A stretch of DNA of 57,544 nt. It comes from Setaria digitata (taxonomy: Eukaryota; Nematoda; Chromadorea; Rhabditida; Setariidae). The position numbers were made by a program, and so were the translations under genes. Positions 1-13,300 of this stretch are shown here, piece after piece. Numbering within the stretch: position 1 is the first letter of the stretch; each line of letters starts with the position of its first letter. Under the pieces are notes generated by a model. It was given only the letters and a program-made list of their open reading frames with translations, searched no databases and was not told the origin of the DNA. Location: positions 1 through 57,544 of the forward strand of contig RCAB01000412.1 of the NCBI GenBank assembly GCA_003640385.1, read 5' to 3'.

Positions 1-29
1 GTGTCAAGGTTGTTGATATTTTGACTTAG

Positions 30-3000
30 CAGCAGCTGCAACAAGTGCATACGGCACTAGTAATGTGGCGACTGGCGCATATGGACCAAGTGGCTATTCA
101 GGTGCACCGAACAATTCAGCAGCAGCTGCAGTTGCCGCCGCAGCAGTAGGTGTAATTCCTACTACCGTACGACAGGACACTCAGCGACAACAGCAGCAGC
201 CACCGCATCTAACGGTTAGCGTAACTCCCTTTCCTTGTTTACCAGTAAGAAAGTGAACTATGCATACATATACATCTGCATGCATATGTATATGTGTAGT
301 TCATTTTCTTTTTGTTATTAAATCGTGTATTTTAAATTTAGCGTAATGTTTGATTTACTGAGTAAGCCACTCGTCAGCAGCATCTACGGGAGCTGGATTC
401 ATTTTGTCACGTATTACATATTGCTACAAATTCTCTTCGTCCAGGTAATGATGGCTTGCTTCACATCGTCTTTTAAATCACGTAAAACATCTTTCCCAAT
501 TAGTGCTACTTGTATTTACTTGTTGTTATTTTTCCCGATATCTCCTACTTACCATGCCCTTTATGTGCTTACTAGCTAGGAACAAAAGTGATATTACAAC
601 AGATAATACTACTTAAAAAAAAAAAAAAGAAATTCCTTCGGATAAACGAGAGAACGGAGTGGACAGTGGATAATAGGAGATTGTTACGTTTTGGAAGTAT
701 CTTTTGATCAAACATTAAATTCGTTTAAATTTGTCGGCTTTAGGATCTCCATCAGCAACAGCAGCAACAGCAACCACAGCAGCAGTATTTGACATCAAAT
801 CTCTATCAGCAGTCTTCTCCGGCAACTACACTTTGTTCCCCACAACAAGCCAATATTGCGGCACAGCAGCTGAGTTCCCTTTATGGTGCTGCCACCGGTG
901 CATTTCCAATTTCATGCGAATCATCGTTACTTTCCACGCAACAGGCATGTCTGACAGTTCTCTATGCTTGTTTAGAAAATATTATGTTTGTTAATGCTAG
1001 TAGGCACGTTTGGAAGCACTTGGTCTTGTCTGTTAGTCATTATCTTAAAAGTAACAATAACTTAGAGCTTTAAATTAATGAGGACTACTGTTGTAGATTA
1101 CTGGTCAACCCGGAATATATCATGTCGGAGTTGGACAGCGTCAGCAGGATGCTAAACAATCGTTGAAGCAGAAGATTCCGCAACATCAGCAACAAGTGAA
1201 AACTTATGCAGGCCTGCCAGCCGCTTCGGTTATTGCTGTGAGTAAATGTCTTTTTTTTCTTGCTTCACTTTTTAATTCTATTACTGAGCTACGACACTAA
1301 TAATATTATATTACCTTTTACCGTCATGCTTTAATCAGTGGAAGATTATGCCTGGAAAACGTTCCACACGATGCCAGTAAGTGGATGATTATGATATAAT
1401 AATAGTTAATTGCGTTCTGCTAGTCAGCCTGTTAATAATTCAGATGGTTTGATTAAAAACACCTTGAATATGGTGGTAACTTCCTAAATTTCTTGAACTA
1501 TTCAGCAGCGCATTTTTTACTGTTCCTCCAACATGACTTTATCAATTATTGGCAAATTAGAAAATGAATATGAGAGTAAAATTGAATAAGTCGGATTTCA
1601 TAGCAAAAGAAAAAGGAGAAGGGCGATCCAGTGTTTCCTTTCATCGCTTCTAATCTACGTATATATATCTGCCCGTTTTTAGCGATACCCGGTTATGTGG
1701 CAAGGAATAATCGCGCTGAAGACGAACGAGACTCGCGTGCAAATGCATAAGGTGACTTTTTACGAACTTAATTAGTATGATTCATCGTGTTTCCCTTGAG
1801 AATTGTCAATTACGCCACATTTCATTTGTTGCAAGAATTGCATGGAATGTTTGAATTGTGGTTAATAATTCATGTAGTTTCTTCAGGTCAGGGTACACTA
1901 GCTTGATGTTTTCTTTAGTTATTTATGCATTTATATTTTATATTTATATTACTATAACAGATAATAGTAATGAATGGAACTTCATAGGTTGGTGGTAATG
2001 CTGAAATGTGCAAGCGGTCGTTGGATCAGTTTACAACATCATCGAATCACATGCCACTAATAAGAATTAACCAACGAATGCGTATGGAAGCTAGTCAACT
2101 TGAAAGTATGCGACTACTTTTTATCTGATAAAATTGATATTCTGGAAGCGCGGAAGGGATCAGATTGACTAAGGTTTTCTGAATGACTTATCATAACTAG
2201 GCATACATTAACATCTTCCATATTTTTCCATACTCCAACTTTAGCTCTTGATTAATTTTCACATTGCTGTTCATCCGTTTCTGTTCCATTCGCTTCTTTA
2301 GTCTATTTCGTAAAATTGTTTGTACAGCTATATTAAAGGAGGTATATAGGGTAGGGCTGTCTCATGTTTTCTATTTTTCGTCTTTGCTTTTCGTTTTTCT
2401 TGAAATATGATAATTTCCTGTTGTAGGTGTGCAATGTAAAATGATGGATGAGCATTCATACATAGCATTGATATGTCTTTCATGTGGTCCAAGCAAAGAA
2501 GATATAAAAAATCAGTCCGAACTTCTGAAAGAACGTTTCGTTGATTATTTAGAATCAAAGCAAGCTGCTGGAATATGCAATGTTGGCAATGAGGTAGAAT
2601 TATTCTTTTTTTTTTTGTGATAGATGGGACTAAATTCTAACCATATACATTTAATTTTTTTTCTTCATACTTCACAATACATATCTACGATGCTTTGGAT
2701 TATCGTGGGATAAAGTCGTTCCTATCAGTTTCCTTCCTTGAGCCAATTGCAGTTTTATTTTAAAAAAAAAAAGAAAAAGAAAAAAAGTAGAAGTTAGAAG
2801 AATTAGGCTTCCTCAATTTTTGCTGAAGTAAGAAAGTCACTCGGTGTGTGATTGATTCATTGTAAATGGTTTTTTTGTTTTTTTTTTCGTCTTTCCTAGT
2901 AGGTTTTAGTTTATTCATGGTATTTCCACTGTAGTGACTGTGCTGCAAATATATCTGTATCCGTAATATTTTCGTTATTTCAGCAGAATCCGACACCTAA

Positions 3001-3133
3001 CGCCATCGTGCACATCTTTCCTCCATGCGATTTCGCGTCTGCATTCCTGCAAAAGAATAGTCCGGATTTATTGGAAATATTCAGACAACAAAAAGCTAGC
3101 TATCTATTTGTCGTTATTACATCTGCTAATTAA
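30..3133 (+). CDS. SPEN/SHARP (DIN-1-type) transcriptional co-repressor, C-terminal part with SPOC domain
   Basis: This is the 3' end of a SPEN-family gene; the RRM-bearing 5' part lies outside the window. Supported exons are 30-about 220, 744-944, 1097-1237, 1683-1751, 1988-2105, 2427-2593 and 2984-3133. The first three encode a low-complexity Gln/Ala/Ser/Pro linker. The last four encode a complete SPOC domain: a YPVMWQG opening, a GGNAEMC segment, an arginine-rich RINQRMRME stretch, the conserved KQAAGI helix, and HIFPPCDF near the end, closing 18 residues from the SYLFVVITSAN C-terminus. In SHARP the SPOC domain binds SMRT/NCoR co-repressors and phosphorylated CTD through a basic patch; nematode DIN-1 partners DAF-12. 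The 744 exon ends at a GC donor (945). A further exon within 342-444 is possible, but its phase does not fit. The RBM15/spenito branch is the alternative identity; the SPOC sequence looks closer to SHARP. Confidence 0.88.
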
Positions 3134-6100
3134 ACTAAAGGTACCCTTCATTCTACGAATGTATTGAAGAAGTGGACATCCCTGTAAAGTATCTCAGTGG
3201 CAAAGTGTTGAAGCGGAAATTTATTGGAGAGTTGAAGAGGTTATAATATTTTGATCTCAGATGTGCACTGTAATTCATCTCGACTGTGTGGAAAGAAAAT
3301 GCTTTTTGATTTTTGTCCATGTATTGGTTAAATTTTGAAGTTTCAGCGAAGGAATGCTGTAATGATTATAAATGGCCTTATAGTCTGTGCTTATTTTTTC
3401 TGTACGTCGTAATCGTGGATACGGCTGACAATTTTCCACACAGTTTCCATGCAACCACCTTAGAGAGGGGTTCTTTCATTTTTTATCTGTTGGTATTTGG
3501 TGGTTTCAAGCAGTGCTGGAAGCAGTTCATGAACGCGATTGGTTAGTGCCGGGTACATTTTGCGGAATTCCTCTTCGTTATATGTCTCGGTACTTTCTCA
3601 TTGTCTGTTTTTTATGTTTTATTACTTTATTTAGCCTTTATCTTTCGGCTGTGAATTTTTGCCATTACGGTTGTTAAATGTCCTCTATTACTACTATTAG
3701 TAATTTTAACATAGCTATGATTTTGCTGTTATTACACAGTTGGCTGAACTCATTGTTCATTTCTAAAGTTACAGTTGTATAACTACTTGTATTTGATTTT
3801 TCTCCTTAAATACTGGTTAATTTATTTGTGTTTTCATCGGTACCTTGATTCGCTGTTGTACATTGATAAAAAGTACCGATGGTTTATGTGTGGCCCATTT
3901 TTGGATAGTTTTTGAGACGTTACCTACTACAACAGGTAGTGAAATATCGTTTGCATATATTGTGGTGTCTCCTTGGATTTTACAATACTAATTTGAATGT
4001 AGGATGTTGTTTTAGATTTTATTTGATGAGACTAATTTATTAGGTCTAATGAAGGTTTCTTTTTAATCAGCCCCTGTGCAGGTATGTGGGAGATCCAGCT
4101 CAGGAAAAAAATTCCATAAATGGGACCACAAAGTCGGTTTATTGATTTGACTTTGTGCGCATACACTTATTATAAGGAAAAGGTAAAGAATTGAAGAAAA
4201 GAAATTTTTGCTGTCTTTGTAGATGCTGACTGAGGGTAGGGTTTTGGAGGATTTCGTACTTTTGCTTTCAATGCAGCGCTTTTGTTTTTATGTGAAGGAC
4301 TAAAGACGCTATCATTGTTATAAGATTAACTTATACTGAATGTATACGCTGTGTATCTGTGCGACATTTGCTGATGCCGTCGTTGTAAAATGACGAAGAA
4401 TTGCAAACGTTCCAATGGATTTTTGAATTTTTGATTCATGATCTAATAATCGATTTGAGCGGTACAGGTTGATCAAATCGGTCATCCTGTTGCGACAAGA
4501 GTTGAATGTCAATTTGTCCTTCAAAAAAGTAGGTTTTAAACAGTGGTTGTTTGGAACGGTGGCAGCTTCTTGATAAGTTTAGGACTTAGTATGTAGAGAA
4601 ATCCTCTTTTATTTTTGCGTTGGTTTTTCCCTTTTTAAGAGATGTGTTTGCTGAACGTTGTTTCTTACGAATTCTTGTATTTATTTTCAAGTGTTTTTTT
4701 TTTTTTTTAATCTATTTTTTCGTGGTAATATATTGAATTTTCGATATACTGTCCCCACTTATTTTCAGTCGTTGACTGTAGATGTATTTTGTGTCAAATG
4801 TTATCTAATGTGTTTTGAACATTAATTATAGCGACCTTTAAGGAAGGGAAAGTTTATTATTATTACCTTTATCACGTTCGGTTTTTTTTTCTGATTTGAT
4901 GTTTGATTCCTCTATCAAGTTTTCTTCGATTTCTGTTACTCTTAAATTTGTGTATTTGACTTCTTTTATTTGGAAAATCTCCATTTGTTGTGTCTATTTG
5001 TTAGTTAGTTTTTTGTTTGCAATGAAAAAAAAAAAAAAAACAAATGTCCATGTATGTATATTATAGAAATTCATCTCTGTTTTGAAATTCATGAAGGCAA
5101 AATTTAAAAAACAAAAAATGACAAATTGGAAACTTCGGTTTTTTGTTGGCATTGTTTACTTACATATTTCTATCAACCTTTCTTTGTTTTATATACTTCA
5201 AGCAAATAAATTTCAAATGCATAAATTTCGCAAGTATTTGTATAAAGACCTGAAGTATGATCCAGTAAATAGTATGCTGGAGAGTGGAAAATCGGCAGCA
5301 ATTTTTTGGAATCATTTGGATTTAGCTGTTGTTGAGGATTTCTTTAACGTGGTTGATAGCTGTTTATTATTATGTTCATCGGTATCCCTTTTGAATGATG
5401 TTATCGCTGTAGGCTGCAGTCAACGATTTCAAGAATTACAAAGAATTCTAATTTCCGGGAGAATCTCTTACTCAGAGGACCATTAGAATTTTATTCGTTT
5501 ATTCGCTAGGGCAGTGCACGTAATGGAAGGCGAGGTTACCGTCGGATCTGTTAAATATTGTACAAATTATAAGTTGACAGTTCTTTCAACAACTGGAGAT
5601 TGCTAGTTATATACCCGACGGGATTTCTGCCAACGAATCTTCTCTTTTTCTGTATTTCAGTAATATTTATTCCTTAGCATTTGTTATTCATATTACTAGT
5701 TTAAGTATTCGAACTTTTAGGACTTAAAATTAATATGGAAAAAAATGTGAATTAAACATTTACATGGATGTTGAAGCATGGGTGAAATTTTTGCAAGACC
5801 TCTTCTGTTCCGGTTTTTAACATTGAATTATTTTATTTATATTTGTTTTGCGTCGGATTTTTGGTTTTTTAGCCCTTAAGAAAGAGAGAATGCCCAAGTC
5901 CCCCGCATTTATACGTGTATGTATTTTAAGAGTGATTTCATTTCTCGGAATAGCGACTTCCGACGAATTATTTTATCTTTTGTCTTTGCCTTCTATGTAT
6001 GTTTCTTAGCCGGGATAGAAGACTGGAGGCTGAATATCACACGATTTATCAAGGAATAAGATTAAATAGTGGAGGGTGCTTTAATTCCGATTAATTGAGG

Positions 6101-6759
6101 TCTGAGGTGTTGTGGGGCGTTCTGGATGAGACTTGATAATACTATCGTCAACTTAGAGAATAACATTCCAACGTCTTTATATATACTTTTTTCCATCAAG
6201 CTTAAACTTTCGAGTTTTATGGGATGTATAAAAGTTATATGGATGGATTTCAGGGACAGTGATGGAAGAGTTCAATGCAGAAATGTTCAGCAGTCTAACT
6301 CAAAACATATATTTGGTGGAGTCAGACATGATGAGGACAATCGATGCTGCTAAGCAACTTGCTAAAGCAATGCTTCACACTGTGGGTTAATCGTTTAAAA
6401 AATTTTTTATGGAAGGTTCAAACACATAGATTGCTACAATTTTTTTGACTTCTCGTTGATTTTACATTAATTTCCGACAATTCTTTCATTATCTTGATAT
6501 TGCTACTCAAAAGAATTGTGAAGAAAAAGTAGGAAAGAATTGAGTTACATGTTATTATGACTAATACTAACTGTCAAAACTATCCCTCACAAAAGAAATG
6601 AACTTATTTTCATCAAGATGAAAGAAAACAAAAAAATGTTCGTATCATAATAGACATATGTTCTGAAATTTAAAATAACACTAGTAGACATTTCCATATA
6701 TAATGGTTGATTGAAGGTAATTTCGAGAAAATTCGAACCTCATTGCACTAGATAGATTC
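3134..6759. other. 3.6 kb without a firm gene
   Basis: This stretch separates the SPEN-type stop codon from the aldolase gene and is rich in T-tracts. It probably begins with the SPEN 3' untranslated region. It holds a 134-codon open frame at 5082-5486 (+) of about the length expected by chance at this base composition, and a short exon-like frame at 6262-6390 listed separately. No RNA gene or repeat was recognised. Confidence 0.5.
6262..6390 (+). CDS. Possible terminal exon or 42-residue small protein (unrecognised)
   Basis: A good acceptor (GGATTTCAG ending at 6253) is followed 8 bases later by an ATG and 42 codons to a TAA. The frame is also open back to the acceptor, so this could be the last coding exon of a gene whose upstream exons I could not find. 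The peptide is amphipathic and looks helical (EEFNAEMF near the start, DMMRTIDAAKQLAKAM near the end), which is more protein-like than the surrounding chance frames. It ends 400 bases before the aldolase start. I do not recognise it; a chance frame remains possible. Confidence 0.25.
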   Translation: MEEFNAEMFSSLTQNIYLVESDMMRTIDAAKQLAKAMLHTVG

Positions 6760-6777
6760 TTTTTGACCTTTTCCTAG
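6760..6777 (+). promoter_or_regulatory. Probable spliced-leader acceptor for the aldolase gene
   Basis: A pyrimidine tract ending in CCTAG at 6777 lies 13 bases upstream of the aldolase ATG, with no coding exon leading into it. This is the usual position of a nematode trans-splice acceptor and helps fix the start codon. Confidence 0.5.
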
Positions 6778-6790
6778 GAGTTCATAATTC

Positions 6791-9585
6791 ATGGAGTCCC
6801 ACGCGTTTTCGTTGCTCGATATGTTCAAACTATCTGTTATCAGTGTAAGTCGAATATCTTACGCATATGATTGGATAATATCATCTTTGTTTTCAGGAAG
6901 ATCAATTACTGGAGCTGATTTCATGCATCGATTTAACAAGTTTAAACAGTGATGATACGGATGGTGTAATCGAACAGCTTATTGATAAAGCTGTTCTACC
7001 ATATCCAGCGGTTCGTTAACTGTCGAAGAGTAGGGTCTCATGTTTCGTACGATATGATGTGGAGGGAAAGCTAGGAAAGAGATGGGTAGTGATTTCATAA
7101 GAATATTGGTGGTATAAAGTTTCCGAGCAGTATAATTCCCAGTTATGTGAATGTTTAAAACAGTGTAATCAAAACGAGGAGTTGCTGGATTAAATGTCAG
7201 TTGTTAAGTCGGTAGGATCCTAAGATTGACGTTTAAGTCGGCTCAGATTAAGTTATTAATTATTGTTCAGTTTAAATCAAAATCATCGATTAATTGTAAA
7301 TTGCTGATTCGTATAACATATTGATAGGGAGGGATACAATTACGTGGAATTTCCGCATTACTAGTGGTCAAATTAACTAATTTTAGAGACCAGAAAAGAG
7401 ATGTGCTGCTGTTTGTACTTATCCGGCAAGAGTTTCCGGCGCAAAACGTTATTTGAACTTGAAATACGGTAAACGACAACCATTAACTCTCTGTTCAGGT
7501 ACTCGAAGTTTCCACATATTATGATAAATCATCGATTACAAGCTTTCAAAGCATTTTTGCAGTCTCTTTTGGTATTATTTCTATGTTCCCACTCATTTAC
7601 GCACATACATTCGCCATTTAAAAAAAAAAAAAAATGATTGCAGTACTGTGCACATATTATCTGCATTTATATTACTAGCCTTTAATTTGAATTTACGATA
7701 CATTCTTGTAACATGATTTTTAGCAAATTTAATGTGATATAGCAGTTTATATTAGATTTGCTAAATTATGGTAGAAGCTATTTAGAATAGCAAAATTTCA
7801 GTGTCAGGAGGTTTCCCATCAGGACAGTATCGACTAGAAACGAAAATATTAGAAGTACAATTAGCAATAGAAGATGGAGCTAATGAAATTGATGTTGTCA
7901 TCAGTCGTGATGCCGCACTAAAACAAGACTGGAAACGTATTTGTTGCTTTCATATCAAATTTTATGTTCTTTTTTGTAGAAAATGATCTGGATTGAATCT
8001 CGAATATTTTATAGAGGTATCTGGTTCATGTTCCTCTCGTGTTTCGATTGATGTAAATTAAGCTTGATATTTTTAATGTCTTGCATATATTACAAAACAA
8101 AGGTGGAAAAGGGGTTTTATGATTTTGCTTAATTCAGATTTCGCTTTCGCAGGCAGATCGATTAGTTAAGGATTTGTTTAAGGTAATAATTGGAAGTGTG
8201 AGTTTTTTTTAGAAATTTGATGCTCTATCAAAAGTTATAAGGAAATTCGTTACGTAAAATATTTTATGGGTATTCTTGATATGTTCCCTATTCCTTCATA
8301 TGAGGAGATACCACCGCCTGTTTTTATAATTAATTTTTTTATAATTTGTATTTAATAATGTATGCAGTTTGCAGGTGTTTACACTGAAATAGCTGCTTTG
8401 AAATCTTCTTGCGGTTCGGTTTTCATGAAGACAATCTTGGCAACAGGGGAGCTACAAAATAAGCAAAATATATATCGCGCTAGTTGGGCCTCGATGCTCG
8501 CGGGTATTCCATTATTTGATTTCATGACGCCTGCCAGATAGTTTTTAAAATGTTTTTATCGTTCTTCAAGCAGAGAACTTTATTAACTCCCTGAGATTAA
8601 ATTTCGAGTTAAAAAAAAAAAAGTATTTTTTAGCTACCTCTCTCTCTCTGCTCATTCATATTTATCGATATTTTAAATAGTTGAGGACTTCAAAGCTCTA
8701 ATAATATTTTTGAACTCCTAAAATTATAAGATGATATCCTAGAATATTGAAAATTTACCTACATATACGGAGATGTTTTCTTATTAGTACGTTAGGATTA
8801 TAGGGATATTGGAGCATTACTACAATTTTCGCAAAAAATTGAAGGTCAGTGTTGAAGAAAAGGTTTTTTTAAAGATTTAGTTTTTAAATTTGATAGGTCA
8901 TGATGTATTTGCTGAGTAGACTGTGCGCCCTTCTCCAGGAGATGGACTCCTATCTTATTAATTAATGTTTTCTACATCATAAGGATTCGTTGGTTACAAT
9001 AACTTTTTAAAGGTAGCGATTTCATTAAGACTTCAACGGGAAAGGAGAAAGTGAATGCGACATTTGAAGCTGCATATATTATGTGCCATGCTATTAAGCA
9101 ATTTTACATTAATACAGGTTATATTTTCATTTTAGTTGTTTGCTAGTATCCAGGGAAAAACATCTGCAAATTACCTGTTTTTCGCATTTTTCATGGCCTA
9201 ACAGTACTGAAATTTCACTTTAATTAACTGCGCTTAAGGTGCTGCTGCAAAACTAGACTTTCAGTTAAATGGTGGCTTATGTAAATTTCCATCGCTTCGT
9301 TATTTAAGTCATCAAATGAATAAAACTCCACACATAATCTTTTTACTCAATCTTTTACTCAAGATTAAAATAGTTGACATAACACTGATGAAAGCATTTT
9401 CAGGAACGAAAGTTGGTTTCAAGGCAGCGGGTGGTGTTAGAACAACTTTAGATGCCTTGGGATATAAAGTTCTGGTGGAAAAAATTCTGGGTGAAGAATG
9501 GCTTAAACCAAATTTATTCCGCATTGGAGCAAGCAGTTTGTTGGATGATATTATCAAAGAGCTGGATAGATTAATCTTGAGATAG
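6791..9585 (+). CDS. DERA: Deoxyribose-phosphate aldolase (DERA/DeoC family)
   Basis: This enzyme reversibly splits 2-deoxyribose-5-phosphate into glyceraldehyde-3-phosphate and acetaldehyde, a step in cytosolic deoxynucleoside breakdown. Seven exons join in phase: 6791-6844, 6897-7010, 7387-7498, 7802-7936, 8375-8503, 9013-9117 and 9404-9585, giving 276 residues. The class I aldolase residues are visible: Asp124 in NEIDVVI, the Schiff-base Lys187 in DFIKTSTGK, and Lys223 in GFKAAGG. Other family blocks are CIDLTSL near residue 30, AAVCTYPARV near 63, GGFPSGQ at 96-102 and LFRIGASSLLDD near the end. The protein is somewhat shorter than human DERA (318) because its N-terminus is short. The start is the ATG just after the trans-splice-like acceptor, whose 18-codon exon ends at a consensus GTAAGT donor. 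The PYROXD1 gene follows on the same strand 757 bp downstream. Confidence 0.95.
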
Positions 9586-10342
9586 TAGCGTCGAAAATAT
9601 TCTACTTAGAAAATTTCTATCTTTTCATGTATCCTGACCGTGAGAAAAATGATTGAAAAGAATGAGGAAGACAAACTAAATAGACGAAGCTAAAAATGAT
9701 TCATATTTTTACGAAATTTTCAGCCTTAGACATCTCTGATTTTTTTTTTAATTTCACTAACATATCAGCTTGAATTGGTAATCAAACGTGACTGGAAGAA
9801 ACCAGCTAACGGATTTCTTGCTAATAGATTTTGTGATCACTTGCCTTACTTTGCTATATTTTCTATGTGAATATGTCTTATATTCTAAGCAAAATCTGAA
9901 ACAAAATTTGAAACATTTTCTCTTGTATTTACTTCATTCGACTTCAAACACAAAAAAATCTATTTTCTCCTAAATATTTCAATATTCTGGCTGTTGTAAT
10001 ACATTTGATTCTTAAGCATTTTAATACTCAAATAAAAACTTTCCATGCGTTCAGCATTACAGATAAAAAAAAAGTATTTTTCGTTCATTTAGTCTATATG
10101 ATATTTGAATTAACCACTAATTTGGTTAGTCAAAATGATATAAGTCAAATATTAGATTCGATTTCGTTTTATATTCATATAAAAGGGTTTCACTTGTGCT
10201 GTTATATTAGTAGTAATGTTTAATGCTATATCATACTCAGTTATCTTACTGCTTTGGTATGTTAATGGATGAGTCGTTCTGGTAAATGATCAGAGAGTTT
10301 TTCTCATGTTCCCAGGGAAATTATGTTTCCAGGTAATATCTA
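9586..10342. other. Intergenic spacer between aldolase and PYROXD1
   Basis: This is 757 bp of AT-rich sequence. Open frames here have no splice or motif support. An acceptor-like TTTCCAG at 10332 precedes the next ATG by 10 bases and could serve for leader splicing. Confidence 0.5.
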
Positions 10343-13300
10343 ATGGCTCCTTGTTCATATGTGGTAGTTGGTGGTGGTGTTGCCGCTGTATCGTGCGTGG
10401 AAGAGTTACGTGCTGCGGATCATAGAGCTCAAATCATAGTTGTATCTGCCAGCCAGCTAATTAAAACTGTTGTTAACCAACAGAAGGTAAGCCACTCCTC
10501 TCTTTTTAATTCTTGTATTTTGTTAGTAATGACATGGCCATACTGTTTAATTTGGCTCTTCATTGGCTTTTCCAAGTACCGATATTATGCAAAATTTTTG
10601 AAATTCGATTATATTCTGCGTTCTGTTGTGTTTTATTTTTATTCCTTGTATTCTAAACCATTCTAAAAATTTAGATCGGCCAGTTAACGGAATTATTTGA
10701 TGTGGTTGAGGAGTCAGTAACAAGCGTTTTTGCTGATCTAGATGTCACATTTGTGAGGGGAACTGTGATTCGTTGGAACTGGAAGGACAAAGTAAGCTTT
10801 TAGCATTCATCAGCATCCCTCACTTTCTTTTTGAAAGTAACTTTCATGCAAACACTCACTTAGTTCTTTCTCCTGGCTTTTTTTGATTTATTTATTATTG
10901 CCTAACTGGTTTGATTCAATACAAATAATGTTTTATAACATGTACAAACGAACTTTTTTTCAGGAACTTTTACTGGATGACCATCAGAGAATTACCTATG
11001 ATAAACTGTGTATAGCTACTGGAGGCCGACCAAAAGTAAATGAAATTTTCCATTTTATCTTAGAGATGAATTGAGAAAGGCCTGCTTAAGTTTTTTCATT
11101 ACTTATGGCCAATATCAAACGTTGTAGGCAAACTTTCAACATCACTTATCCATTTCAATTAGAGACACGGAAACTGTAGATCGTCTGAGAAGTCGAATTA
11201 AGAATGCGAAACGAGTTCTGGTAATTGGAAATGGCGGCATAGCAACAGAGATTGTGTAATTTTTATAAACCGATTTACTTTTTTAATTTTGTGGCTTGAA
11301 AAAAAAAATGGATATAATGCTGATTGAGCCACTTGATTTTGTTATAAATGAATGTGATAGAAGTTCAATGCTAAATTTTGTTGTTTCAGCTATGAACTTA
11401 GAAATATTGAAATTATCTGGGCTATACGTCATTCTTCAATTTCGGCAACATTTTTTGATGAAGGAGCTGCTGAATTCTTTAAACCTCTACTCACACATAG
11501 TTCCAAAAAAGACCAAACGGGCAATAAAACATCGAAAAGGTACAATTTTACTGTGGATAATGTAAAGGAAAGCAATGTCAGTGGTTGCGCACTGGGACCG
11601 GAGTGGGCGACGACAGCGGATATAGTCGGTGCGCTTACCGTATGCATTTTTACATTTCTTTCAACTAGCCTTTTTTGCTTATTTCGTGACCTATGCTTTC
11701 TGATGAAGATTATGTATACCCCGTCTCTTATTAATAAAGAATAATTGGTAATTTGAGAAATTGGAGACCATTTCTCATTTATCGCTATTTTATTATACAG
11801 TATGTATTGAAGAATAGAGCAGGATTCAGATGGAGCAATGAAATCTGTGGAATTGTTCGTGTTTCTGTCAAACTACAGATCATTTCGTGATTTTTAATTA
11901 CAGCATAATAGCAGTGAAAACTGGTCCAGTTCCTTACACACTAAATCATTTCACAACATATTTAAAGGATCGACGAGTGCATGTAATTTATGAAGTCGAA
12001 TTGAAAGGCTTCTTACCTCATGACTGTACGCGTAATATTGCCACGCGGAAAGATAGTTCTAATTTTTCCACCGGTAACTGGCCTTTATACGTTGAATTGA
12101 CCAATGGCGAGGTAATTGGATGCGATTTGATGGTTGAAGCTACTGGTACTCAACCAAATTCTGATCTTTGGGCTCGCGACTGTCATCTGGTAAATTCCGC
12201 CACATTCAACAAGTAAAGGAATATTAACCATGTCTAATTGAAGGGACTCAGATTTATTTTATTGTTCAATTTAAAAAAATTAAACCATGACAACCGAGCT
12301 TATTTTACTAGCTGTAATTGCTGTAACTGAAATGACTTTTGTTATGCAGTAATACTCTGTTTAGTTGAATTTGGCAAATGATGGTGGAATATTGGTAAAC
12401 GAACAGATGTTATCGTCAGTTAAAGATGTGTATGCATGTGGCGATGTGTGCACCGCAGGTTGGTCCTGGGCAAAACATTGGATGCAGGTTGGTTCTGCTA
12501 ACATCAATCCAATTTTTAGTTCAAGCTTATTAAAGTCTTAATTTTGAATCATTTCCGCGCTGATTTTATTCTCGCAGTGTTTCGAAAATATATTTTTTTT
12601 TATTTTTTCTCTATTTTTTTTATTTTTTCTCCTGTTATTAAACTTATTTTACCTATGAGAAAAGTTCTCTTTAAATTAATCTTATGAAGGGAAACATTAG
12701 CATCATCATTTAAGAGACAGTTTGTTTGGTTTGACTTACAGATGAGATTGTGGACACAAGCTCGCCAGATGGGTGCATACTGTGGTCGTACGATGGTATT
12801 TGGAAATGAAATTCCACTTGATTTTTGTTTCGAGATGTTCACTCATGTAACAACTTTCTTCGGATTCAAGGTTATAATTTTTGAAGAAATAATAGAGTCT
12901 GCATAAACTTCTTTGAATATCTGAGGTGCTCTGAACTATTATCAATAAAGTAAAGGATTACTAAAAACGAAAAATAGTGAAAATGAACTGTAAGAGAATG
13001 TAAGAAAATTTGTCGATCTCTTTTTACGTACTTTGTTTACCTTGTTGGAGAATCTATTCTCGTCTCTTCCTAATTTTTTGTTTGTTTGTTTTTATTTTTT
13101 TTTTTTTTTAAGATTTTTTCCCGAAAAAAAAAATTTCACCTCGTCATGTCTTTTTTGTTTTGTTATAATTTGTCTCTGCAGGTGATATTTCTGGGCCGTT
13201 TCAATGGTGAAGGCGTGGAGAAACCATTCCGAATCTTACTGCGTATTACAAAAGATGTTGAATATGTGAAACTTATTGTTACCAACGGACGCATACAAGG

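Noticed and set aside
1339..1376. Possible 38-base exon in the SPEN-type gene with good splice sites
   Set aside because: Including it shifts the frame of the SPOC domain, whereas joining 1237 to 1683 directly is in phase.
5082..5486. 134-codon open frame in the SPEN downstream region
   Set aside because: Its length is about what chance yields somewhere in 57 kb of this composition, and it shows no motif, splice context or start-site signal.
8154..8181. Apparent extra aldolase exon (reads ADRLVKDLFK)
   Set aside because: Its phase does not fit exon 4, and joining exon 4 directly to 8375 reproduces the known family spacing exactly.
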